A DNA stretch of 10,700 bases from an uncultured Rhodocyclaceae bacterium. GTDB taxonomy: Bacteria; Pseudomonadota; Gammaproteobacteria; Burkholderiales; Rhodocyclaceae. This document shows, piece by piece, positions 1 to 10,002 of the stretch (position 1 is the first letter of the stretch; each line of letters begins with the position of its first letter). A program made the position numbers and the translations under genes. The notes under the pieces were generated by a model. The model made no database searches and was not told where the DNA came from. It saw only the letters and a list, made by a program, of their open reading frames with translations. The DNA is taken from assembly GCA_903930805.1 (NCBI GenBank), contig CAIYZZ010000115.1, positions 1 through 10,700 of the forward strand. Reading direction: 5' to 3'.

Positions 1-2533
<2,533 letters not shown>

Positions 2534-5500
2534 TCAGGTGGCGGATCTCTGGGGTGGAAACTTGGCTTCTTCGCGCAACACGGTCAATTGCGCCAGCAGG
2601 CGGTCGCGGCAGGCATACATCTCACCGATCCGGTTGCGCGCAACCGCAGGATCATGTTGATGGACGTGCATAAGGTCCGCACCGACTTCGTGCACAGTGG
2701 AATGCACAGCCACGAGCGACCCGTAAGCCGGGAGCTGGCCGTAGCGGGATTTCCCAATACCACTCAGCCACTGCCCAAAACGACACGCACGATGATCCAG
2801 CGGCGGCCAATGGGCTGCTGGCCCACCTTCAGTATTCAGGGCCGCAACAAACTGGCGTACCCAGCGCAAATGGTCGATTTCGATGGTCAGTAGGGGCAGA
2901 TCCTCTCTTGGCCAGATGGGAACATCATGCCACTCTTCTGGCTGACGCCATGCCTGCGCCCAAGCTGGCAACTGGTCTGCCGGCATCGGCCGGGCGATGC
3001 CATAGCCCTGCGCGGAATCACAGCCCAGTTGCAGCAGCAAACGCCCATGCGCGAGAGTCTCGACTCCCTCGGCGATCACCTCGCGGCCGAAAGCCATCGC
3101 CAGACCAACAATGCCATCGACGATGGCCAGATCATCGGGATCTTCCAGCATGTCACGCACAAAGCTCTGGTCGATTTTCAAGGTATCGGCCTGCAGTTGC
3201 TTGAGATAGGTCAGAGAAGAATAGCCGGTGCCAAAGTCATCGATGGCAAATTTCACCCCCAAGGCATGACAGGCACTGATCACCCCGGAAACCTGCGTCA
3301 AGTCGTCGAGCGCCGCCGTTTCGAGAATCTCGAGTTCGAGATGAGGTGGTGATACCTCGGGATAGCGTGCCAGGATATCCTGCAGGGTCTTGACAAAACT
3401 CTCCGACTGCAACTGCTGTGCCGCGATATTGATGCTTATCACCATATCCAGGCCATCAGCAAGCCAGTCTTTCATCTGTTGCAGCGCTGCCTGCAATACC
3501 CAGAGCCCCAGTTCAGACTGCAAGCCGACGAAATCGATAACCGGAAGAAATTCCGCCGGCTGGAGTAAGCCGCGCTCTGGATGCTGCCAGCGAATCAAGG
3601 CCTCCGCGCCAGTTATTTTTCCTGTGCGCATGCTCACCTTGGGTTGGTAATAGAGAAGGAACTCGTTCCGTTCGAACCCTTGCAGAATGGCTTGCTGAGA
3701 TTCCCGCCGAATCTCAGACTGACGATCATTTTCCGCATCGAACAGGGTGTAGCGATTGCGCCCGCTTTGCTTGGACGCATACATGGCCTGATCGGCATGG
3801 CGGATCAAGGTATCAGGATCTGCCCCATCCATTGGGAACAAGGTGACGCCAATACTGGCGGACAATATCGCCTCGCCTTCGGGCAACGGAAATGGCGCAC
3901 AAAGTGCGCTGCGCAAACGTTCCAGCGCAATCTCACATTCGTCAAGATGCGTCAGGTTGCTCAACAGGACGACAAACTCGTCCCCCCCGAGACGACTTAC
4001 CGTATCGCCCCCCCGCACGCACGCATTCAGCCGGTGCGCAGCCTCGACCAGCAGGCGATCGCCAGTCGCGTGGCCCCAGGTATCGTTGACCGGTTTGAAG
4101 CCATCAAGGTCAAGGTAACAAACCGCCAGCAGGAGTTCATTGCGCAGGGCAATCGCAATGGCCTGGTGCAATCGATCAGAAAGCATACGGCGATTCGGCA
4201 GGCCGGTGAGCGCGTCGAAATACGCCATGCGTTCGAGACGCAACTGGCTTTCCTTCAATTCACTGATATCGCTGGAAAGACCAATGAAGTGAGTTAGTTT
4301 GCCATCGGGGGTCCGCACCGCAGAAATACTGGTTTCCTGTATGTAAATGCCGCCATCCTTGCGCCGGTTCGAGAGTTCACCACGCCAGAAACCTTCTTCA
4401 AGCAAGGTTTTCCACATGGATTGGTAAAACTGCTTGTCATGCTTGCCGGAAGAGAGAAATCGCGGGTTGTTGCCAATGACCTCCTTGCGTAAATAGCCTG
4501 TCAGACCGAGAAAAGTGTCATTCGCTTCGATGATTTTGCCCTGCGTATCGGTGATCACAATGCCTTCCTGGGCATGCTCGAAAACACCGGCGGCCAGTTG
4601 CAGTCGCTCCTTGCTGCGCAGGAGCGCACGGTTCGCATATAAAACGCGCCACAAGGCGGCGAGCAACAACGCGATGAAGGTAGCGGCCGCAGCGATAATG
4701 GCCTCACCGTAGCGCCCCATCACGTCACTCAACCTAACGGGCAGATCCGCATAAGGACCGAGCCGAAAGTCGAGGAACAGATCGTGCACCGATTGATAGT
4801 TGTGCGGCAGGGTCCAGCCATGAATACCCGCAGCACGAGCGGCAGGGTGTTCAGGCGGCAGTTCGAGCAGTGCGATCAACAGATTGCGGGCAAGATCCTC
4901 CGAGACGTGATCGAGGCGCGCAAACGGCCAATGCGGATACAAATGGGTGCTGTGCGCATAGGGGAAATTCGGCGTATTACGTGCGCCAACGATGCGGAGC
5001 GCCTCAAGATTGAACTTGCCTGCAGCTGACATCGACTCGATGAGATCCGAGCGGACAAAGCCGGCGTCCGCCTTTCCGTCAAGAACACCCATGACAACTT
5101 TTTCCTGATTCTGGATTTCGATGATTTCGCGCGTGTCGCGCAGCAAGTCAATCCTGGCGGCACGGGCCTCGGGAAGATGAACCTGCCAACCGCCAAATCC
5201 ATTTTTGTCGGGCACCATAATGCGCTGCCCACGCAAGTCGGCATAGCCGTTCAGATCGCCGCGTTCGCTCCGGGCAATGACGGTTCCGCCAAAGCGATCG
5301 ACCGGACCACGCGGGCCAGAAACTCGCATCGTGGCAATACGCGCGACAGTGCCGGCGGTTTCGAGTTCGACATAGTGACCGGTATTTGTCACCAGCAGGT
5401 CGATGTACCGCGCGGCAACGGCAGGCGCAAACTCGGCCAGAGTCAGTGGCACGATCTCGAACCGGCGCGGGGCGAGTTGTTTCGAGAGATAGTCGGCATG

Positions 5501-5659
5501 TGCCTGCCAGTCACTGATGGCCCGATCTGCTCCCCGGTAGGCCAGGACACCGATACGCAGGACTTCGATTTCAGCTGCTGAGGCCCGCAACGAGAGAAGC
5601 GCGCTGAAGATCAGCAGCGACTGAATGATTACGACGAGCAGTGGCAGTCCGCGTTTCAC
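2534..5659 (-). CDS. Membrane c-di-GMP enzyme: PhnD-like sensor, PAS, GGDEF, EAL and CZB zinc domain
   Basis: This is a 1041-residue inner-membrane protein predicted to make and break cyclic di-GMP. I start it at GTG 5659, which overlaps the pgsA stop as GTGA and gives a signal sequence (KRG, a hydrophobic run, then ASA-AE near residue 29). Domains in order: periplasmic PhnD-like binding fold about 31-300; membrane segment about 319-341; PAS with PAC about 352-466; GGDEF about 475-640, with GGDEF at 558-562, metal site D517 and inhibitory RxxD at 549-552; EAL about 650-900; CZB about 925-1030. EAL residues E686, N744, E780, D807, D808, K828, E864 and Q884 all appear conserved, so phosphodiesterase activity is likely; the GGDEF half also looks intact. 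The CZB zinc ligands appear to be H930, C959 (in CRFGQW), H986 and H990. A 94-base-longer ATG version (from 5749) would place a charged tail before the signal sequence and is less likely. The sensor's ligand is unknown. Confidence 0.93.
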   Translation of the reverse strand: MKRGLPLLVVIIQSLLIFSALLSLRASAAEIEVLRIGVLAYRGADRAISDWQAHADYLSKQLAPRRFEIVPLTLAEFAPAVAARYIDLLVTNTGHYVELETAGTVARIATMRVSGPRGPVDRFGGTVIARSERGDLNGYADLRGQRIMVPDKNGFGGWQVHLPEARAARIDLLRDTREIIEIQNQEKVVMGVLDGKADAGFVRSDLIESMSAAGKFNLEALRIVGARNTPNFPYAHSTHLYPHWPFARLDHVSEDLARNLLIALLELPPEHPAARAAGIHGWTLPHNYQSVHDLFLDFRLGPYADLPVRLSDVMGRYGEAIIAAAATFIALLLAALWRVLYANRALLRSKERLQLAAGVFEHAQEGIVITDTQGKIIEANDTFLGLTGYLRKEVIGNNPRFLSSGKHDKQFYQSMWKTLLEEGFWRGELSNRRKDGGIYIQETSISAVRTPDGKLTHFIGLSSDISELKESQLRLERMAYFDALTGLPNRRMLSDRLHQAIAIALRNELLLAVCYLDLDGFKPVNDTWGHATGDRLLVEAAHRLNACVRGGDTVSRLGGDEFVVLLSNLTHLDECEIALERLRSALCAPFPLPEGEAILSASIGVTLFPMDGADPDTLIRHADQAMYASKQSGRNRYTLFDAENDRQSEIRRESQQAILQGFERNEFLLYYQPKVSMRTGKITGAEALIRWQHPERGLLQPAEFLPVIDFVGLQSELGLWVLQAALQQMKDWLADGLDMVISINIAAQQLQSESFVKTLQDILARYPEVSPPHLELEILETAALDDLTQVSGVISACHALGVKFAIDDFGTGYSSLTYLKQLQADTLKIDQSFVRDMLEDPDDLAIVDGIVGLAMAFGREVIAEGVETLAHGRLLLQLGCDSAQGYGIARPMPADQLPAWAQAWRQPEEWHDVPIWPREDLPLLTIEIDHLRWVRQFVAALNTEGGPAAHWPPLDHRACRFGQWLSGIGKSRYGQLPAYGSLVAVHSTVHEVGADLMHVHQHDPAVARNRIGEMYACRDRLLAQLTVLREEAKFPPQRSAT

Positions 5660-6219
5660 AGGGTTCGCTCGCGAATTTCCGGCCAGGCCTTGCTTAGGTA
5701 ATACCCCATCGACCAGAGCGTCAGCACGGCTGCAATCCAGATCAACCACATACCCATGGTGGCAACCGGCAAAGGACCGATCGGATCGTGATAAAGCAGC
5801 AGCGGAATGGCGATCATCTGCGCGGTGGTCTTCAGTTTACCTACAAACGAAACGGCAACACTGCGCGATGCACCAATTTTTGCCATCCACTCCCGCAGGG
5901 CCGAAATGGCAATTTCGCGGCCGATGATGATGAAGGCAACGATGGCATCGGCACGACCGAGTTTCACCAGCATCACCAGCGCGGCCGCCACCATCAGTTT
6001 ATCGGCCACCGGGTCAAGAAATTCACCGAAGGCCGAGGTTTGGCCGAGTTTGCGTGCCAGCCAGCCATCGAACCAGTCGGTGATGGCCGCGATGACAAAG
6101 GCGACCGTGGCAATCAGGTTCTGTTCATGCGCCGGCAATGGCATGTAATAGACGCCCACCACCAGCGGAATCAGTACAATGCGCGCCCAGGTCAGCAGGT
6201 TGGGAATATTGAAGGGCAT
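5656..6219 (-). CDS. pgsA: CDP-diacylglycerol--glycerol-3-phosphate 3-phosphatidyltransferase
   Basis: PgsA transfers phosphatidate from CDP-diacylglycerol to glycerol 3-phosphate, giving phosphatidylglycerol phosphate, the committed step to phosphatidylglycerol and cardiolipin in the inner membrane. The 187-residue protein carries the full CDP-alcohol phosphotransferase signature, D48-W-F-D51-G with A-R following, then G, D69 and D73, the acidic metal-binding residues. Several hydrophobic helices follow, including VAFIIIGREIAISALREW and the C-terminal MWLIWIAAVLTLWSMGYY. The start is the ATG at 6219 (MPFNIPNLLT, typical of the family), overlapping the uvrC stop by one base as TGATG; AAGGG (complement of 6229-6233) lies nine bases upstream as ribosome binding site. 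An upstream in-frame ATG at 6279 lies inside uvrC and adds 20 residues that do not look like the family. Its own stop overlaps the GTG of the c-di-GMP gene. Confidence 0.97.
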   Translation of the reverse strand: MPFNIPNLLTWARIVLIPLVVGVYYMPLPAHEQNLIATVAFVIAAITDWFDGWLARKLGQTSAFGEFLDPVADKLMVAAALVMLVKLGRADAIVAFIIIGREIAISALREWMAKIGASRSVAVSFVGKLKTTAQMIAIPLLLYHDPIGPLPVATMGMWLIWIAAVLTLWSMGYYLSKAWPEIRERTL

Positions 6220-8003
6220 CAGCGCAAACCCTTGTGGATCGCCTCTGCCAACACGCGGCTGATACCAGCCACCCGGCACAAGTCCTCGATCGTCGCCGCC
6301 TTGACACCCTCCAGCCCGCCAAATTGCGCCAGCAGCTTGCGCCGCCGTGTCGGCCCCACGCCCGCCACATCCTCCAGCGCCGAGCGGTTGCGCACCTTGG
6401 CGCGTCGCGCGCGATGGCCGACGATGGCGAAGCGATGCGCCTCGTCGCGAATTTCCTGAATCAAATGGAAGCCGGGGTTGTCCATGGCCAATTGTAACGG
6501 CTCGGGGGTGCCATGCAGGAGCAAGGTTTCAAGTCCGGGTCGGCGCGCTTCGCCTTTCGCCACACCCGCACTGGCAAGGTGGTCAAGCCCTAATTCGGCG
6601 AAAACCTCACGCGCCACACCATGCTGCCCCTTACCGCCATCGATCAGCACGAGATCGGGGGCTGCCGTCTCGCCAGTGCCGACTTTCTCATAGCGTCGCA
6701 TCAGCACCTGGCGCATCGCCGCATAGTCGTCGCCCGGCTGAATACCTTCGATATTGAAACGACGATAGTCGCCCTTCTTCATCGACCCGTCGACGCAGAC
6801 CACACAGGATGCCACCGTGCCCTCGCCCATCGTATGGCTGATATCGAAACATTCGACGCGGCGCGGCACCTCCGGCAAGTCGAGCGCTGCACGCAGAGCT
6901 TCCAACCGCCCGAGCGACCGGTTCTTGGCCTGATGTCTGGCCGTCACCGCCAGCCGCGCATTGTTCAGTGCCATCTCCAGCCAGGCACGTTCCATCTCGT
7001 TGCGCGGTGCACCGCAGTGCAAATCGGCAGGTATTTCCTCTAGCGGCCATGGGTCGAGAATCACGCGCGGTGGCGGCATCTGCTCGGCATAGTGCTGCGT
7101 CAGAAAAGCCGCCAATCCCTCGGCGGCTTCGGCCTTCACACCCGCCTGCGGAAAATGCGCGCGATCGCCCAGATGCAAACCACCTCGTACCAGCGCTAAA
7201 TTGACGCACAGTTCGCCACGCTCGACAACCGCGACGACGATATCGACATCGGCATCCTTCGTCGAACTCACATATTGCCGATGCAGCACCGCCTGCAAGG
7301 CCTGGATCTGGTCGCGCAAGGTCGCCGCCTGCTCGAAACGCAAGACTGCGGATTCGCTTTCCATTTGTTGCATCAACCGGTCGATCACCTCTGCGTGCCG
7401 CCCTTTGAGAAACAACTCCGCCAGTCGCACGTCAGCAGCATAGTCGGTGGCAGAAACCAGTCCGACGCAAGGCGCCTTGCAGCGCCCGATCTGATGCATC
7501 AGGCAAGGCCGAGAGCGATGAGCGAAGACCGCCTCTTCGCAGGTGCGCAGGAGGAAGGTCTTCTGAACCATCTGGATGCCCGCGCGCACAGCCAACCCGC
7601 TCGGAAACGGCCCGAAGTAGTGCGATTTTTTTTCGAAAGCGCCTCGGTGATAAAAAAGCCGGGGGAACTCGCCACCAGAGAAGCCAATATAGGGGTAAGA
7701 CTTGTCATCGCGAAACAGGATGTTGTATTTCGGTGCAAGTTTTTTGATCAGCGTGTTCTCAAGGATCAACGCTTCAGCTTCGGAACGCGTTGCCGTGGTT
7801 TCCATGCCGGCCACCTGCTGCAGCATCAGTGCAATGCGCGGGCTATGGCCAGTCTTCTGGAAGTACGATGAAACACGCTTCTTGAGATTCTTCGCCTTGC
7901 CAACGTAGAGCACCGCACCGTCGGCCGCCAGCATGCGGTAGACACCGGGCGCCTCGGTCAATGTAACCAGAAAGGCTTTACTGTCGAAAGTTGGCTTGGA
8001 CAT
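6219..8003 (-). CDS. uvrC: Excinuclease ABC subunit C
   Basis: UvrC makes the dual incision of nucleotide excision repair on DNA marked by UvrA and UvrB. The 594 residues fit the family (about 600). The N-terminal GIY-YIG nuclease, which cuts on the 3' side, covers about residues 16-95 with GVYRM at 20-24, LYVGK at 32-36, Arg43 and Glu82. Cys155, Cys167, Cys175 and Cys179 match the spacing of the cysteines reported to hold an iron-sulphur cluster in E. coli UvrC. A UVR motif that contacts UvrB lies at about 203-238. The RNase H-like nuclease for the 5' cut includes Asp387 (FDISH), Asp455 (IDGGKGQ) and His523 (EAHRF). Paired helix-hairpin-helix motifs fill about 541-594 (VAGVGPTRRRKLL, VAGISRVLAEAI). 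The start at 8003 gives the usual N-terminus, though no good Shine-Dalgarno sequence is visible. It lies 32 bases after the exonuclease gene and overlaps pgsA by one base; pgsA follows uvrC in many proteobacteria. Confidence 0.98.
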   Translation of the reverse strand: MSKPTFDSKAFLVTLTEAPGVYRMLAADGAVLYVGKAKNLKKRVSSYFQKTGHSPRIALMLQQVAGMETTATRSEAEALILENTLIKKLAPKYNILFRDDKSYPYIGFSGGEFPRLFYHRGAFEKKSHYFGPFPSGLAVRAGIQMVQKTFLLRTCEEAVFAHRSRPCLMHQIGRCKAPCVGLVSATDYAADVRLAELFLKGRHAEVIDRLMQQMESESAVLRFEQAATLRDQIQALQAVLHRQYVSSTKDADVDIVVAVVERGELCVNLALVRGGLHLGDRAHFPQAGVKAEAAEGLAAFLTQHYAEQMPPPRVILDPWPLEEIPADLHCGAPRNEMERAWLEMALNNARLAVTARHQAKNRSLGRLEALRAALDLPEVPRRVECFDISHTMGEGTVASCVVCVDGSMKKGDYRRFNIEGIQPGDDYAAMRQVLMRRYEKVGTGETAAPDLVLIDGGKGQHGVAREVFAELGLDHLASAGVAKGEARRPGLETLLLHGTPEPLQLAMDNPGFHLIQEIRDEAHRFAIVGHRARRAKVRNRSALEDVAGVGPTRRRKLLAQFGGLEGVKAATIEDLCRVAGISRVLAEAIHKGLR

Positions 8004-8035
8004 GAAATGTGCGATAAATTTCAGACATAAGCCAT

Positions 8036-8647
8036 CTACACCTGCCCTTCACTACTGCCTACCCACGCCCGATAAACCCGCAACGCCACATAAGCATCGT
8101 TTGCCGCGTACAGCAGCTGGCGTTCGGTCAAACGGGGATTGGCCCAATTGCTGGTACCGGTTTGCTTGGACTTCTGAAACTTCTGACCGAAGAAATGCGC
8201 TACTGCCACTTTTGCGCCGACGGTGCCTCGATGTCCTGGTCCGCGTAGCACCTCACCCATGTCAAGCAGGTTTTGTATTTCAATGTCCAACCGGGACTTC
8301 AATGCACTGCGATCATTGCCAAGACCAAATCCAACCTTGAGCAAGCGAGGTGACTCCATGATTGGCTTCAACACGCCGGGGGCTGACCCTCCGGATACGG
8401 GGAAGAGATACACCCGGGTTTCGGTGGCAAGTTGAACCAGATGAGGACCTGTCGATACCTCTCCCTTCAGGAAGGTTGGCTTCGATTCCGTGTCGAACCC
8501 GACGACGTCGGTAGCCATCAGGGTGGCAAGCGCCTCCTCGGCCTGGTCATCCGAAACAACGATGGATACATTGGCAAGCGCGACGCCCGGATAGGCCGGA
8601 AGTTCAGTCGTGCTCAGAGATGCCCGACTCAAGACGACGTCGCTCAT
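8036..8647 (-). CDS. Stand-alone 3'-5' exonuclease, RNase D-like DEDDy family
   Basis: This 203-residue protein consists of little more than a single DEDDy exonuclease domain, which removes nucleotides from a 3' end using two metal ions. Exo I is VVGFDTES with Asp52 and Glu54; Exo II is VGFGLGNDRSAL with Asp112; Exo III is LLYAANDAYVALRVY with Tyr180 and Asp184, so the Tyr (DEDDy) variant is clear. It lacks the HRDC domains of full-length RNase D (about 375 residues in E. coli), so it is not called rnd, and whether it acts on RNA or DNA cannot be told from sequence. It is the first gene of the minus-strand run and sits 32 bases before uvrC, so co-transcription with a repair gene is likely. 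The start at 8647 is the only sensible ATG because the frame upstream is soon closed by a stop; its ribosome binding site is poor. Confidence 0.9.
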   Translation of the reverse strand: MSDVVLSRASLSTTELPAYPGVALANVSIVVSDDQAEEALATLMATDVVGFDTESKPTFLKGEVSTGPHLVQLATETRVYLFPVSGGSAPGVLKPIMESPRLLKVGFGLGNDRSALKSRLDIEIQNLLDMGEVLRGPGHRGTVGAKVAVAHFFGQKFQKSKQTGTSNWANPRLTERQLLYAANDAYVALRVYRAWVGSSEGQV

Positions 8648-8751
8648 ATCACGTTATTGCCGGTTACATAGGCCAGGATCAAAGACACAAGCAGCAAGCT
8701 TCTGATTATCGGCATATCATTAACGGTCCAATTACGTGAACGGAGATTATC
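8648..8751. promoter_or_regulatory. Divergent intergenic region between the exonuclease gene and the small lysine-rich gene
   Basis: These 104 bases separate diverging genes and must hold promoters for both, and they are AT-richer than their surroundings. Toward the minus strand, GATAAT (complement of 8705-8710) is one base off the -10 consensus, with TTGGAC (complement of 8726-8731) fifteen bases upstream as a poor -35. Toward the plus strand, TATCAT at 8715-8720 is a possible -10 without a recognisable -35. The two candidate -10 boxes lie back to back, so the promoters could interfere. All of these are weak matches made by eye. Confidence 0.3.
8742..8746 (+). promoter_or_regulatory. Ribosome binding site of the small lysine-rich gene
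   Basis: GGAGA ends five bases before the ATG at 8752. This good Shine-Dalgarno match at normal spacing is the main reason to choose the 42-codon frame over the overlapping GTG frame that begins at 8736. Confidence 0.7.
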
Positions 8752-8880
8752 ATGGCCAAAGGTCAGTTACGCGGCAACAAGGAAGCGAAAAAACCGAAGA
8801 AGGACAAGAAGCCTGCTGCACCTGCGGGAGGTTTTCTGGTTCCACCCAAGACCGACAAGTCAGCAAACTCCAAGTCCTGA
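8752..8880 (+). CDS. Small lysine-rich protein, 42 residues, function unknown
   Basis: The frame reads MAKGQLRGNKEAKKPKKDKK, then an Ala-Pro linker, then GGFLVPPKTDKSANSKS and TGA. It has 11 lysines in 42 residues, no cysteine and no membrane segment, so it is a highly basic, probably disordered cytoplasmic peptide. A clear Shine-Dalgarno sequence precedes it. I recall similar short proteins opening MAKGQ-R-NKE-KKPK in many proteobacterial genomes, annotated only as hypothetical, and that recollection supports a real gene; it is not a database result. The basic character would suit RNA, ribosome or DNA binding, but that is inference. The earP frame opens only a few bases downstream on the same strand, so the two may be co-transcribed. 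Confidence 0.75.
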   Translation: MAKGQLRGNKEAKKPKKDKKPAAPAGGFLVPPKTDKSANSKS

Positions 8881-8914
8881 TTTTTGAGTCCCGCAGGGAA
8901 GGGATACCCTCGCC

Positions 8915-9967
8915 ATAACCGGTAATTCAGCCCCTTCCTGCGACATTTTCTGCGCCGTCATCGACAACCTGGGCGATGCCGGCGTCTGCTGGCGACTTGC
9001 CCACCAACTCGCGACGGAGCATGGCTGGCGCGTGCGGCTATGGATCGATGATCCCGCGCCAATCGATCTGTTCGCGCCTGATCACGCACTTCTACCGGTC
9101 GAAGTCTGCGCATGGACGGGTGACCTTTCTGACGTTACGCCCGCACAGATCGTCATTGAGGCTTTCGCCTGCGAACCCTCACCGTGCTACATCGAGCACA
9201 TGGCGACCCTGCCCCGCCATCCCGTCTGGATCAATCTTGAATACCTCTCGGCCGAAGACTGGGTCGCCGGTTACCACGGTCTGCCCTCGCCACACCCGCA
9301 CCTACCGCTGATGAAATTCTTTTTCTTTCCGGGTTTCGTTGCAGGGACAGGTGGACTGCTGCGTGAGGCTCACTTTACCGCTCCACCAGCACCGACTTTT
9401 TGCGCCCGGCTCGGCATCTCGCTGTTTTGCTACGACAACCCCGCCCTGCCCGATTTGCTGGCTGCCTGGCGTGACGGCGAGCAATGCGTCGATTGCCATG
9501 TTGCCGCTGGCCTGCCACAACGACAAGTCGAAGCCTGGCTGGGGGATCCATTCCCGACGGTTTCAGCCATTCAGCGAGGACAACTGACTCTGCATGCCCT
9601 GCCCTTTCTGCCGCAAACCGAATATGACAAACTGCTGGCGAGTTGCCATCTCAACTTTGTGCGTGGCGAGGACTCGCTGGTGCGTGCCCTCTGGGCCGAG
9701 CGTCCGTTCGTCTGGCAGGCCTACCCGCAGGCGGAAGACGCACACCACGTCAAGCTCGCGGCGTTGCTCGAGCGGCTCTCGGCGTGCGCACCCATGCGAA
9801 ACATCTGGCAGGCATGGAATACGGCTGGCGCTATCGCTGCCACATGGCCAGCGTTTCTTGCCGTTCTGCCCCGCCTTGCCGAACAAGCACCGCACCGGGC
9901 GCAGCAAATCCTCGCACAAGGTGATCTGGCCGGTAATTTGGTCAAGTTCTGCATGGCACGGCTATAA
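8915..9967 (+). CDS. earP: EF-P arginine rhamnosyltransferase, start codon uncertain and apparently non-canonical
   Basis: EarP (formerly DUF2331) transfers rhamnose from dTDP-rhamnose to Arg32 of EF-P, and efp follows 35 bases later. Family motifs seen are [29 protein letters not shown] with GTGGLLRE, and [18 protein letters not shown]. The two aspartates of DNLGD correspond to catalytic Asp13 and Asp17 of Pseudomonas putida EarP, and the Glu of RGED to its Glu273. The first ordinary start in frame is GTG at 9032, but it lies after DNLGD and would remove the active site. The frame stays open upstream to a TGA at 8885-8887 yet has no ATG, GTG or TTG there. I give ATA at 8915 as a placeholder: it follows GGGAAGGG by about 11 bases and yields 350 residues, near the family's 370-380. 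ATT at 8945, or a sequence error, are alternatives. Function is nearly certain; the start is not. Confidence 0.9.
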   Translation: MTGNSAPSCDIFCAVIDNLGDAGVCWRLAHQLATEHGWRVRLWIDDPAPIDLFAPDHALLPVEVCAWTGDLSDVTPAQIVIEAFACEPSPCYIEHMATLPRHPVWINLEYLSAEDWVAGYHGLPSPHPHLPLMKFFFFPGFVAGTGGLLREAHFTAPPAPTFCARLGISLFCYDNPALPDLLAAWRDGEQCVDCHVAAGLPQRQVEAWLGDPFPTVSAIQRGQLTLHALPFLPQTEYDKLLASCHLNFVRGEDSLVRALWAERPFVWQAYPQAEDAHHVKLAALLERLSACAPMRNIWQAWNTAGAIAATWPAFLAVLPRLAEQAPHRAQQILAQGDLAGNLVKFCMARL

Positions 9968-9968
9968 T
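9963..9968 (+). promoter_or_regulatory. Perfect -10 box for efp, overlapping the earP stop codon
   Basis: TATAAT matches the sigma-70 -10 consensus exactly and includes the earP stop (TAA at 9965-9967). Transcription would begin near 9975, about 28 bases before the efp ATG. The -35 region is poor (only TTG of TTGGTC at 9938-9943, at 19-base spacing). This gives efp its own promoter in addition to any read-through from earP. Confidence 0.6.
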
Positions 9969-10002
9969 TCGCCGCTTTTATTTTCCCCATCAGGCATTTG
10001 CT

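Noticed and set aside
3581..4297. 238-codon plus-strand frame opposite the GGDEF and EAL region
   Set aside because: The minus strand carries continuous conserved domains here; this is an antisense shadow without recognisable motifs.
6220..6279. Longer pgsA start at ATG 6279
   Set aside because: It lies inside uvrC and adds 20 residues unlike the family; the ATG at 6219 has a ribosome binding site and gives the typical N-terminus.
5788..6459. 223-codon plus-strand frame spanning pgsA and the end of uvrC
   Set aside because: It crosses two well-supported minus-strand genes and its peptide is low-complexity and unlike known families.
8888..8910. Two small hairpins (TCCC-GCA-GGGA and AGGG-ATA-CCCT) between the small gene and earP
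   Set aside because: Stems of four pairs with no following T run; too short to call a terminator or riboswitch, though they could affect earP initiation.
8736..8918. 60-codon plus-strand frame starting at GTG 8736
   Set aside because: It overlaps the 42-codon gene in another frame, lacks its own Shine-Dalgarno sequence at good spacing and contains no family resemblance.
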